Made by a program: the position numbers and the translations under genes
The notes under the pieces: generated by a model
Seen by the model: the letters and a program-made list of their open reading frames with translations, nothing else
The model's database searches: none
What the model was told of the DNA's origin: nothing
Assembly: GCA_964392615.1 (NCBI GenBank)
Contig: CAYMRB010000098.1
Location: forward strand, 1 to 25,115
DNA: 25,115 bases
Source: CAYMRB01 sp964392615
Lineage (GTDB): Bacteria > Planctomycetota > UBA8108
Direction: 5' to 3'
Shown: one piece after another, positions 17,701 through 25,032 of the stretch
Position numbering within the stretch: position 1 is the stretch's first letter
Layout of the letters: each line of letters begins with the position of its first letter

Positions 17701-19217
17701 GGACCTTCGACACGGAGGACGGCGTCGTCCTCGCGCCGGACGGCGAGGTGTTCCTGCGCGCGGCGGTACGCGGCGAGCGGCGCGGCATCCTCGAGCTCGA
17801 GTCGCTCGATCTCGACGCCGGCGTCGTGCTTCGCGTCGTCGGCCCGCGTGCGCCGCAGTTCCTCGTGCGCGGCGAGGCGACGATCGCCGGGACGATCGAC
17901 GTCAGCGGCGAGGATGGCGGCGCGCTGCGTTTCTCGGCGCCGGGTGTGCTTCCGCTCGCAGGGCAAGGCGGTCGCGCCGGGCCGGGCGGCGGCGCGGGAG
18001 GCGACGGCGGCAACGTCGAGTTCCGCGACGGCGATCCCGAGAATATCGACGCGGCCAACACCGATTTCCGCGCGGCGGCGGCGGGCGAGCTGCCCGCAGG
18101 CATCGTCGCGGCGCGGCTGCCGGACGTGCAGCCGGCGGCGGGCGGCGGTCCGGGGGCGAGGTGCGAGGTCGGCGGCGAGGACTGTGGCCCCGACTCCGCC
18201 GCTGGCGGCGGCGGTGGCGGCAATCTCCGCGACGGCGAGGACGGTGGCGGCGATCGCTTGCACGCTCCTGACCTCGTCGCGGCGGGCGGCAGGGCCTTCG
18301 GGCAGCGATCGATTGCCGCATCCGGCGAGCTCTTCCTGCAGGGCGGCGGCGGTGGCGGCGGTGGCGGTGCGAGCCCGGACGTCAGCGAGCGGTATCGCGC
18401 CGGCGTCGACGGCGACTTCCCGTTCCCCGGCGCCGCGCGCCGCGCCCCGGGGACCGGCGGCGGCGGAGGAGGCGGCGCGTTGCGCATCGCGGCGGCGTCG
18501 TTCCGGCTCCTCGCCGGGGCCCGTCTCCTCGCGCGCGGCGGCGACGCGTTCCAGTCGATCGATCTCGGCGGAGGCGGCGGTGGTGGCGCCGGCGGCAGCG
18601 TGTATCTGCGGGCCGAGCGACTCGAGGTCGACCCCCTCGCTCAGGTCGACGTCAGCGGCGGCGACGCGGACAGGCCACCGCCCGTCGGCGCGGATGGCCG
18701 CCCGCTCTACGAGGGCAGCGGCGGCGCGGCCGGCGCGCCGACGGGGTGGAGCTTCGGCGGCGCAGGCGCGCCCGGTCGCGTCCGCTTCGAGGTCCCGGCC
18801 GGCGCTCGAGCCGCGCCGGCTCCCGATGGAGCGTTGACGACGCCGTGGTCCGTCGGTCCGTTCCGCCCCGGCCTCGTACCGAGCGTGGCGCGATCGCTGC
18901 CGTTCCGACTCGGCATCGCGGAAGCGCGGAGCGCGACGACGCCGTCGCAGCGCTTCGGCCCGGCGATCGTGCGACTCGCGGCACCGCTCGATTCCGGCGC
19001 ACGCGCGGTCGTCCTGTGGGAAGGCGCGCTCGACGACCGCGACCGGCTCGACGCACCGGGACCGTTCTCCGGCCCGACGATCGACCCGCGCGACCTCCGG
19101 CAGGCGGTGTGGGGGCGGTTCACGGTGCACTTCCTCGTCGATCCGACCGCCGCCGAGATGCCGGCGATCGATTCGATCGAGGTGCCGATCGAGTGGACAG
19201 CGCCTCAGCGCCAGTAG
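14757..19217 (+). CDS. Giant secreted glycine-rich protein with N-terminal dockerin-like module
   Basis: The product is 1486 residues. A signal peptide (~1-33, ending ARAQA) is followed at once by a dockerin-like module (~36-123) with loops DVNADGQLDVSD and DADDDGRLSVSD and the tail CGRDPTDDALGC. Residues ~130-400 look like beta-sandwich domains, with a GIPGIPGI triplet stretch near 252-260. Two related blocks, ~560-785 and ~1035-1345, combine short strands (LRIDGELDLSG; ATIAGTIDVSG; VDVSGGD) with poly-glycine runs of up to about seven residues and GGRGGPGGGRGGDGG-like loops. This suggests a beta-helix with glycine-rich turns. Between the blocks lies a small domain (~854-915, FPPSGVVRVGDEVMRYG ... 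LVEHQVGVPV) of a type often seen in phage and secreted proteins. No catalytic motif is seen. I infer a structural or adhesive extracellular protein. It converges on the dockerin-tagged serine hydrolase. Confidence 0.9.
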   Translation: MRSRRVFVTSARSAVAAFSVVLAVTIPATARAQAAFVRGDVNADGQLDVSDPVFLLRYLFQGGLRPTCADAGDADDDGRLSVSDSVQVLAYLFRGGEPPPPPNETCGRDPTDDALGCESHAACVTERRVASLTAFTLTPSDRGEHLIYDGPLGFRRDVSFVRLWGRGLLDAQEIVLSDAFGFEQSLWRTGLGPIQEHPSGLESVAFHLHDEDRDVRLLFTDPRSSMGVEFVSARTRERSNRLEIPVVAGDDPGIPGIPGITINAVNVPTQPTLGRVWIEYSCYERVIDAAWMVHVDFSIDGGTTWFPALSAADEAANDGTNQIACGPLARHDGDLFPGGGAVRTFVWDACRDDGFLAFNDPDAPREWDVMFRLRPELETGHRAFFEHVVETPPVPYVYLPGCAGGDGDDPLRAAFVESFDDATLLDVDATSALWNAPPDAGTLRAARIDAGDPFGAGTENLVLAPRVDPDAPPEGFVEEYYELDTDDLSFTHHELAFRVDSEPDDTATPIELANPGADDGELWLARLTIEAGARVVATGSRPLVVRLAGSGPDTPDDEVVLRIDGELDLSGADGQGGGHEDLALEIAGAGGRGGPGGGRGGDGGRVTLEGANSHATRHESATRGGNAGGEAGESSLLVNPDLARSSWMVGAPGGGGGHGAAGRDGDYGTPPSVAFGPLRVGRGGAPRGEPTQTVLTTGAGGGGGGASVSRQIATMDFTAAGGSGGGGGGGALLVVTRGSVRVDGRIVADGGAGGESVRVNGISPGAPGGGGSGGAIVVRALGAVRVASWDGAQVLGGAAGQTVGQNETPFFAGWGAHGRIRLESARSFTPARAPRRSVETRLTARVRDQFTRASDRRLSVESIAGFPPSGVVRVGDEVMRYGSTNEASQRLENVERDLDRLVEHQVGVPVVLLSANVFPPIERPQIADDGLVEDGGLSESDEPPATGTGVDGALRLRFVQGVDPETGAPTIDPQSGAPISLWTFDTEDGVVLAPDGEVFLRAAVRGERRGILELESLDLDAGVVLRVVGPRAPQFLVRGEATIAGTIDVSGEDGGALRFSAPGVLPLAGQGGRAGPGGGAGGDGGNVEFRDGDPENIDAANTDFRAAAAGELPAGIVAARLPDVQPAAGGGPGARCEVGGEDCGPDSAAGGGGGGNLRDGEDGGGDRLHAPDLVAAGGRAFGQRSIAASGELFLQGGGGGGGGGASPDVSERYRAGVDGDFPFPGAARRAPGTGGGGGGGALRIAAASFRLLAGARLLARGGDAFQSIDLGGGGGGGAGGSVYLRAERLEVDPLAQVDVSGGDADRPPPVGADGRPLYEGSGGAAGAPTGWSFGGAGAPGRVRFEVPAGARAAPAPDGALTTPWSVGPFRPGLVPSVARSLPFRLGIAEARSATTPSQRFGPAIVRLAAPLDSGARAVVLWEGALDDRDRLDAPGPFSGPTIDPRDLRQAVWGRFTVHFLVDPTAAEMPAIDSIEVPIEWTAPQRQ
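15512..15538 (+). repeat. Three 9-bp tandem repeats encoding Gly-Ile-Pro triplets
   Basis: GGGCATCCC occurs twice in tandem, followed by GGGCATCAC, giving a short collagen-like GIPGIPGIT stretch inside the giant protein, probably a flexible linker. Such a repeat can change copy number by slippage without breaking the frame. Confidence 0.8.
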
Positions 19218-19258
19218 CGGGGGAGCCGACGGCGTCTTCGTTCCGCCGCGCGACGCGC

Positions 19259-19292
19259 ATGGCGGTTTCCTCGCTTGCGAGGAAACCGCCAT
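19259..19292. terminator. Bidirectional hairpin between convergent genes
   Basis: ATGGCGGTTTCCTCGC (19259-19274) is followed by a 2-nt centre (TT) and its exact reverse complement (19277-19292), giving a perfect 16-bp inverted repeat that can form a very stable stem in RNA from either strand. It lies 42 bp after the stop of the plus-strand gene and 28 bp after the stop of the minus-strand gene. No U-tract follows on either side, so it may protect 3' ends or act with a factor rather than terminate intrinsically. The left arm and its flank nearly match the start region of the esterase gene. Confidence 0.7.
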
Positions 19293-19319
19293 CTTGCGCG
19301 GAAGAACGACCGCCGCGAC

Positions 19320-22004
19320 CTACCCCTCGCACGCCGGGTCGCGGCACTCGCTCAACGCGTCGTCGGTCGGATCGAGCCCGCAGCGCTGCGGGCCGGGCGC
19401 CGGGATGCTGCCCGTGCCGAGGAAGAGGTGCTCGAGTATCGCGACGCCGTCGCTGAGGTCGACGCGGCCGTCGTCATTCGCGTCCGCTGCATCCATGCAC
19501 TCCGGAGGCTCGTTGCCGAGGAACAGGAATCCGAACACGCGGATCGCGTCGCTCATGGCGACGGTGCCGTCCGACTCGACATCGCCTCTGCGGAACGGCA
19601 CGCCCTGCGGCGCGCCTTGCACGGTCAGCCGGCGAGTGCTCACCCAGCCCGAGTTGTTCGTCTCGTCGAGCTCGCCGACCTCTCCCAGCTGCCACTCCTC
19701 GCCCGCGCGGGGCGGGTCGATGATGTAGCGGATCTCGTACGTTCCGGGCGTGACAGCGGGCGGTAGGGTGAACCGGCCCGTCACGAGGGTCGTCTCTCCA
19801 CCGCGGAGCCTCGACACGCGTCGTGCGCCGAGGCGGATGCCGGCCGTCGGCTCTCCGTCGACTCGCCGTGCGATGAACCGCACGTCGAATGCAGTCGCGT
19901 CGCCGCCGCCGCGATTGTCGACCCACAGGTTGACGCTCACGCTGTCGCCGACCTGCGCGACGCCGGGCGAGTTCGAGCCGTCGTGCCCGACGAGGTCGGA
20001 CGTGAGCTCTTCGAGCAAGCGCAGCCCGTAGGCCTGCGTGAATGCGCGGACCTGCCCGACGTTGCGCGTGTTGTCCTGCGTGTAGACGCCGAGGGCGATC
20101 GCGTCCGGGCCGATCTGGAAGATCGACGTGTCGCAGACGGTGTCGCCCTTCACGCCGCCCTTGGAGCGCACGGTCACGTGGTTCGGAAACGCGCGGTGAG
20201 CGCCGAGGACCGTCGCCTCGTTCATGCTGTCGAGCGCTCTCTCCTGCATCGCGTCGAGGTACTCGCCCTCGACGAATGCCTCGAGCAAACGTCCGAAGGC
20301 CCGCGGCGTCGCGCTGTTGAGACCCATGTTGAAGTACCGAGTGCCGTCGCTGAAGTCGCGCGACGGAAGTCGGCCCCCGAAGAGCGGCGCGAGCGTGTTC
20401 CAGAAGTCGTTGTTCTGACGAAACCACGGCTCGAACCGCCAGGCGGGGATCGTGAAGAACGAACGCTCCGTCGGCCGCGCCATGACCTGGCTTTGCCACA
20501 GGATCGTCCGGTCGACATCGTGGATGCTCGTGACGACGCCCCAACCCGGTGCGACGCCGTCCAAGCCGGCGATCCACTCGTTGAGATCCTCCGCGGCCCA
20601 CGACAGGCCGAGTTCGGGCTGGTCGACGAGCATCGACGTCGCGGCGTTGTCGCTGACGCGCATCATGGCGCTGTCGAGGCTCTCCAGCCGGAACCGAAGC
20701 CCGAAGTCGGACGAGCAGTTGCCACCGGTGAACGCGCACGACGTCAGCCCGGGACCCGAACGGTCGTCGACGTACCACGGCTCGGGCGTGTTTTCATCGA
20801 GGGTGTACTGGATCCGATCCCTCAGGCTGAGCCGACCAGCCTCGATCTCGCGCCAGAGCTTGATGTGGATCGCCACCTTCGTCGCGCTCGCGAGATAGAA
20901 CGGCGTGTCCGCGCGGTACGAGATCGACTGGTGCGTGCGGACGTTGCGCGCGTAGAAGCCCACCATGCCGAGCGAGCCAGCCGCGCCCTCGAAGTTCTCG
21001 GTCAGTGTGACGAGATCGTCCGGGATCGGCTCGACGTCATCGTTCTGAACGATCGGGCCGACCTCGTGCAGCGACTTGTACGCATCGCCCCAGACGCCGG
21101 CATGGCGCAGCTCGCCGCTGCTCTCCCAGACCTCCAGGTCGATGAGGTGCGTGTCCGCGTCGGCCGTGATCTCGTGACGCGCGGCGAAGCCGTCGGCGTC
21201 GTCGTTGCGCCATACGCCCCAACCCCCGCCGCGATACGCGGCCGTGATCAGCGCCCAGCGATGCTCGCGGTGGACCGGGCTGTAGTAGTACTCGAGGTCG
21301 ATGACCCGCCCCGCGAGGGGGCGCAGGAGGTCGCTGACATCGGCGCTCTCGAGGCCGTAGTAGAGATGCGTCATCGGCTGCTTCGGATCGCTGACCCAAA
21401 GGCCGGCGTAGCGTATCGTCCCGTTCGGTTCGCGATACGCTTCGAAGTCGACGATCCGCCGGCCGCGGCGCAGCTGCTCTCTCAGCCGCGTCTGGAACTC
21501 GGCGTCCGAGTTCGTCGTGTAGAGCGCGTAGCCGTAGTCGTCGCCGTCCTCGAGGAAGATCGCCGAGTACCTCTTCGCGCCGCCGAAGTAGCCGACCTCG
21601 ATGTCGAGATAGCGGCCCCGCAGCGGGCCCATCGACTCGTAGTACTCCCGCCATTCCGTCGGGCTGCCCTGGATCAGGTAGTGCAGCGTGCCGCCCATCG
21701 GGGCCCAGACGCCGCTGAAGCGCTCCTCGGCGCCGTTCCAGTGGACCTCGATGTCGACCAGGGCCCGGCCCTGGCGCAGCTCGAACGCTCGGCGCAGGGC
21801 GAGGCCCTGTGCGCTCAGGTTGACGAAGTAGCGCGAGAGCCCGAGCCCAGCGACGCCGCCGTCGCGCCGGTCGTCGTCGTCGACGGTCAAGCCGAGCGGT
21901 GCGGCAGCCGGTGGTTCCTGGGCTGCGAGCCGGTGGGCTGCGAGGAGCACACAGAAGGCCGAGCAGCAGACGGCGAGGAAGCGGGTGAGGCGATCGGTGG
22001 TCAT
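19320..22004 (-). CDS. Polyglycine-hydrolase-like serine hydrolase (BTRD1 + beta-lactamase-like + CARDB + dockerin)
   Basis: The product is 894 residues. The ATG at 22004 opens a signal peptide (FLAVCCSAFCVLLAAHRLAAQ); the frame is open to 22304, but that part is not protein-like. Residues ~80-305 hold five repeats about 51 residues apart (near 80, 129, 180, 231, 283) of the pattern R-x-x-D-I-E-x-x-x-x-G-x-x-R-x-A/S-x-x-W, matching BTRD1 repeats of polyglycine hydrolases. Residues ~340-665 are a class A beta-lactamase-like domain: nucleophile LASATK (Ser373/Lys376), VSDN (451-453) and SKGGVKG (KGG 615-617). A Cys423/Cys430 pair may be a disulfide. Residues ~680-795 resemble CARDB (VGDSVSVNLWVDNRGGGDATAF ... 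ELDETNNSGW). Residues ~804-894 are the dockerin-like module (DVESDGTVAMSD, DANDDGRVDLSD, CGLDPTDDALSEC). All serine-hydrolase residues are present. It is likely an extracellular peptidase-like enzyme; a beta-lactam resistance role is unlikely from the architecture. Confidence 0.9.
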   Translation of the reverse strand: MTTDRLTRFLAVCCSAFCVLLAAHRLAAQEPPAAAPLGLTVDDDDRRDGGVAGLGLSRYFVNLSAQGLALRRAFELRQGRALVDIEVHWNGAEERFSGVWAPMGGTLHYLIQGSPTEWREYYESMGPLRGRYLDIEVGYFGGAKRYSAIFLEDGDDYGYALYTTNSDAEFQTRLREQLRRGRRIVDFEAYREPNGTIRYAGLWVSDPKQPMTHLYYGLESADVSDLLRPLAGRVIDLEYYYSPVHREHRWALITAAYRGGGWGVWRNDDADGFAARHEITADADTHLIDLEVWESSGELRHAGVWGDAYKSLHEVGPIVQNDDVEPIPDDLVTLTENFEGAAGSLGMVGFYARNVRTHQSISYRADTPFYLASATKVAIHIKLWREIEAGRLSLRDRIQYTLDENTPEPWYVDDRSGPGLTSCAFTGGNCSSDFGLRFRLESLDSAMMRVSDNAATSMLVDQPELGLSWAAEDLNEWIAGLDGVAPGWGVVTSIHDVDRTILWQSQVMARPTERSFFTIPAWRFEPWFRQNNDFWNTLAPLFGGRLPSRDFSDGTRYFNMGLNSATPRAFGRLLEAFVEGEYLDAMQERALDSMNEATVLGAHRAFPNHVTVRSKGGVKGDTVCDTSIFQIGPDAIALGVYTQDNTRNVGQVRAFTQAYGLRLLEELTSDLVGHDGSNSPGVAQVGDSVSVNLWVDNRGGGDATAFDVRFIARRVDGEPTAGIRLGARRVSRLRGGETTLVTGRFTLPPAVTPGTYEIRYIIDPPRAGEEWQLGEVGELDETNNSGWVSTRRLTVQGAPQGVPFRRGDVESDGTVAMSDAIRVFGFLFLGNEPPECMDAADANDDGRVDLSDGVAILEHLFLGTGSIPAPGPQRCGLDPTDDALSECRDPACEG

Positions 22005-22097
22005 GGCGAGTGTCTCTCGGGGTTCGGAACGCGGTCGGGGTCGGTTCTCTGCACGGGCATGCGCCGGCGGGGCCGAGGAGGGACAAGCCTTCTTCGA

Positions 22098-22117
22098 GAT
22101 TCCTCGGTTCAGGAATC
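22098..22117. promoter_or_regulatory. Inverted repeat in the divergent promoter region
   Basis: GATTCCT-N6-AGGAATC is a perfect 7-bp inverted repeat in the 175-bp gap (22005-22179) between the divergent serine hydrolase and glycoside hydrolase genes. It has the size and form of a dimeric regulator site and is AT-richer than its surroundings. A short hairpin is the alternative. No convincing -35/-10 pair is visible in the gap for either gene; GATACG at 22124-22129 is the best -10 for the plus strand. Confidence 0.35.
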
Positions 22118-22179
22118 CGCTGTGATACGGTGCCGTTGTCGTCGCGCATCCGCTCGCTCCGAGGAGACACGAGGACCCT

Positions 22180-25032
22180 ATGAAACCTGCGCTGCTGACG
22201 GTTTGCCTGGCCCTGCCCGTCGCCTGGATCACCCCGCCACGCCTCTCTGCCGACCCGCCCGCCGCCTTCGTCGCCTTGCCCGAGAACTCGAACACGGTCG
22301 GCATTCTGCGCGGGAACGACAGCTACCTGAGCGTCGCTCTCGGTGGCTGGGGCCCGAGCTGGCAGTGGCTCGGGTTCAGCGGCGGCATCGACGAGTCGGC
22401 CGCCGGGTCGCGCCTGCGCAGTGCCGCGACGGTGCGCGCGTCGGGTGCGAAGATCGCGTTCGATGCCCGGGTGCGGCGCTCCGGCCCGCGACGGCTGCAG
22501 CTGGAGATCGAGCTGCGCTCGGACAAGGACACGGACCTGACGTACATCATGGCGGCGGTCGAGTGCGCGAAGGCCGCATTCCGCAGCGGCGAGGTCGTCG
22601 TGCGGCGAAAGGACGAGACCGTCGAGACGATCGCGCTGCCGCTCGGTCGCCGCAGTCTCGGCACGGACATCGAGCAGCTGATGCTCGTCGACCCGGCGGG
22701 CCGCAAGACGACCATCTCGATTTCGCCACCGTGCGACGTCGAGTGCGACGGTGCGCTCCGCATCGTCCTCGCTCGTCGACAGCTCGCCGCCGCTGACGTT
22801 CGCCGCGTGACGTTGACGGTCGACCTGCCGGAGCCGGTGACGTACCACGCCGGTCCCGAGAGCTCCCCCGACGAGCCGGGATCGGATGCGTGGTACGAGT
22901 TTCGACCGCACCAGGACGCCGCGGATGGCGACGCGCCGAGCGAGATCGGCCTCGAGAGCTGGCTCGACGCGCCGGCGGGCCAGCGCGGGCGAATCGCGCG
23001 CCGCGGCGACGATCTCGTCTACGGCGGCGAGCCGATCAAGCTCTGGGGGCTGAACGTCTGCTACTCGTCCTGCGCTCCGGACAAGGACCTCGCCGAGCGC
23101 CGCGCCGCGTTCTACGCGAAGTTCGGCATCAACTCCGTGCGCCTTCACAAATACGCCGACGGTCCCGGCTGGGCCGGCATCCAATCGAAGGACAGCTTCG
23201 TCGAGCTCGATCCGGACGGTCTCGACCGCATGGACTACTTCGTCGCGCAGCTGAAGAAGCGCGGCATCTACGTCCTTCTGTCGTCGACGTTCGGCGTCAA
23301 GCTCGGCCCGAAGGACTCGCGGCACGTGCCGTACGCGAAGGAGTTCGGCGCCGGCCGCACGCGGGTGTCGACCGGACACGGCAGCGTGTTCCTGGGGCGC
23401 GAGCTGCAGGACCTGCAGATCCGCCAGGTCGTCGCGCTTCTCGAGCACGAGAACCGCTACACGGGCATGAAGTACGCCGGCGATCCCGCCGTCGCGGTCG
23501 TCGAGCTCTTCAACGAGGACAGCGCGCTGTTCTTCGGCACACTCACGAAGCTGCAGAAGATACCTACGCTGCGCCGACGGGCGTCGGAGCTGTTCTGCGC
23601 CTGGCTCGAGAAGCGCTACGGCGGCGAAGAGGGCTTGATCGCGGCGTGGGGCAAGGGCGCGCTGAACAGCTTCGCGAACGAGGGTTTCACGGACGAGAGC
23701 TGGGGCGATCGCACGATCGCCCCGGTCGGCAATCCGTGGTTCTACGATCCCGACCAGCTCGCCGGCTCGCAGCGGCCGAAGCGTCGCCGGCTGCTCGACA
23801 CGATGCTCTTCCTCTACGAGATCCAGAACGAGTTCTACGCTCGGTACGTGGACGCGATTCGGCGCACCGGCTACGACGGCGAGATCCTCGCGTCGAACTG
23901 GCAAGCCGGCCGCGCGATGAGCCATTACTACAATCTGCACTCCGACTCGCTCGTCGGTCTGGTCGATCGCCACAACTACTTCGGCGGGGGAGGCGGCGGT
24001 CGCATCGAGAACGCGACGATGCTGCGCGTGGCGGGTTCGGGCATGCTGAGCGCTGGCATGCAGCAGGTTGCCGACCGGCCGTTCATGCTGTCGGAGTGGA
24101 TCCACGTCGCACCGAACGAATGGGGTGTCGAGGGACCGGCGATCATCGGCGCGTACGGCATGGGCCTGCAGGGCTGGGACGCGTCGTACATGTTCCAGAA
24201 CCGCGACAAGGGCCGCTTTGCCGCCGAGATCGGCCGCGATCGCTGGGAGGTCACCACACCGCATGTCCTCGGAGTGTTCCCTGCGGTCTCGCGGCAGGTG
24301 TTGCGCGACGATGTGCGCGAGTCCGATGTCGTCGCGACGCGCTACGTGCACGTTCCGTCGCTCGCCGACGGCAAGCTCGGCTTCGACGAGCGCGTGACGC
24401 AGCAGCACGACGTGAAGACGTTCGACGGCGACAAGGTCGCGTCGCGTGCGCTGGCCGTGACGCGTACGGTCGTCGAGTTCACCGACAGCTATCGCGACAC
24501 GCCGGCCTTCGACATCGGCGCTCACCGACGCGGCGATGCGTACGCATCGAGTACCGGTGAGCTGCGCTGGCGGGAGGGGAAGTCGAAGCTCGACGGCTTC
24601 TTCACGATCGATGCGGCGGCAACCAAGGCGGTCGTCGGCTTCGCGCGCGGCGAGACGTGCGTGCTCGGCGACGTGACGATCTCGCCGCAGTGTCGCTTCG
24701 GCGCGATCTACGTCACTGCGCAGGACAAGGACGCGACGATCGCGTCGGCGAAGAAGCTGCTCGTCGTCGCCGTCGCGCGTTCGCGCAATACCGGCATGAA
24801 GGTTCTCGGGGACAGCCGGCTCTTGCGTCGCGGCAGCTCGCCGGTGCGCATGGAGCCGGTGCGGGCGACGATCGCGCTGCGCAAGCGGGGGCGGCCGACC
24901 GTCCACGTGCTCGATCATGACGGGCGTCGGACCGGCAAGACGCTGGGGGCGCGCGACGGCGCGTTCGAGATCGACGGCGCTCGGGACAAGACCTGCTACT
25001 ACCTGATCGAGTACCCGCGCGCGGTGAACTAG
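22180..25032 (+). CDS. Secreted glycoside hydrolase, clan GH-A (GH5-like) TIM barrel
   Basis: The product is 950 residues; GAGGAC precedes the ATG at short distance. The signal peptide is ~1-24 (TVCLALPVAW, cut near LSA-D). Residues ~28-225 form a beta-rich N-terminal domain. Residues ~275-690 are a (beta/alpha)8 barrel: YGGEPIKLWGLNVCYSS, FGINSVRLHKYADG, RGIYVLLSSTFGV, the acid/base in VVELFNED (Asn445-Glu446), GEILASNWQ, VDRHNYF, and the nucleophile in FMLSEWIH (Glu639). The Asn-Glu pair and the later Glu are the clan GH-A signature. The C-terminal ~250 residues are beta-rich, possibly a carbohydrate-binding or barrel-support domain. There is no dockerin. A glycine run lies at ~602-607, inside the barrel. 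The exact GH family and substrate cannot be told from sequence reading; GH5-like or an unclassified relative fits best. It is divergent from the serine hydrolase gene. Confidence 0.88.
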   Translation: MKPALLTVCLALPVAWITPPRLSADPPAAFVALPENSNTVGILRGNDSYLSVALGGWGPSWQWLGFSGGIDESAAGSRLRSAATVRASGAKIAFDARVRRSGPRRLQLEIELRSDKDTDLTYIMAAVECAKAAFRSGEVVVRRKDETVETIALPLGRRSLGTDIEQLMLVDPAGRKTTISISPPCDVECDGALRIVLARRQLAAADVRRVTLTVDLPEPVTYHAGPESSPDEPGSDAWYEFRPHQDAADGDAPSEIGLESWLDAPAGQRGRIARRGDDLVYGGEPIKLWGLNVCYSSCAPDKDLAERRAAFYAKFGINSVRLHKYADGPGWAGIQSKDSFVELDPDGLDRMDYFVAQLKKRGIYVLLSSTFGVKLGPKDSRHVPYAKEFGAGRTRVSTGHGSVFLGRELQDLQIRQVVALLEHENRYTGMKYAGDPAVAVVELFNEDSALFFGTLTKLQKIPTLRRRASELFCAWLEKRYGGEEGLIAAWGKGALNSFANEGFTDESWGDRTIAPVGNPWFYDPDQLAGSQRPKRRRLLDTMLFLYEIQNEFYARYVDAIRRTGYDGEILASNWQAGRAMSHYYNLHSDSLVGLVDRHNYFGGGGGGRIENATMLRVAGSGMLSAGMQQVADRPFMLSEWIHVAPNEWGVEGPAIIGAYGMGLQGWDASYMFQNRDKGRFAAEIGRDRWEVTTPHVLGVFPAVSRQVLRDDVRESDVVATRYVHVPSLADGKLGFDERVTQQHDVKTFDGDKVASRALAVTRTVVEFTDSYRDTPAFDIGAHRRGDAYASSTGELRWREGKSKLDGFFTIDAAATKAVVGFARGETCVLGDVTISPQCRFGAIYVTAQDKDATIASAKKLLVVAVARSRNTGMKVLGDSRLLRRGSSPVRMEPVRATIALRKRGRPTVHVLDHDGRRTGKTLGARDGAFEIDGARDKTCYYLIEYPRAVN

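Noticed and set aside
16500..18800. GGC-rich runs as a microsatellite or CRISPR-like array
   Set aside because: The runs are irregular, stay in frame and encode glycine loops; there are no constant repeats with spacers.
16881..19292. 803-codon minus-strand frame under the glycine-rich gene
   Set aside because: The composition is biased and there is no start context. The plus strand has signal peptide, dockerin-like module and ordered glycine blocks.
19320..22004. Beta-lactam resistance gene
   Set aside because: SxxK, SDN and KGG are present, but the BTRD1 repeats, CARDB and dockerin fit an extracellular peptidase-like enzyme better than a resistance enzyme.
22005..22304. 100-codon extension of the serine hydrolase gene
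   Set aside because: It overlaps the divergent glycoside hydrolase start and precedes a clear signal peptide at 22004.
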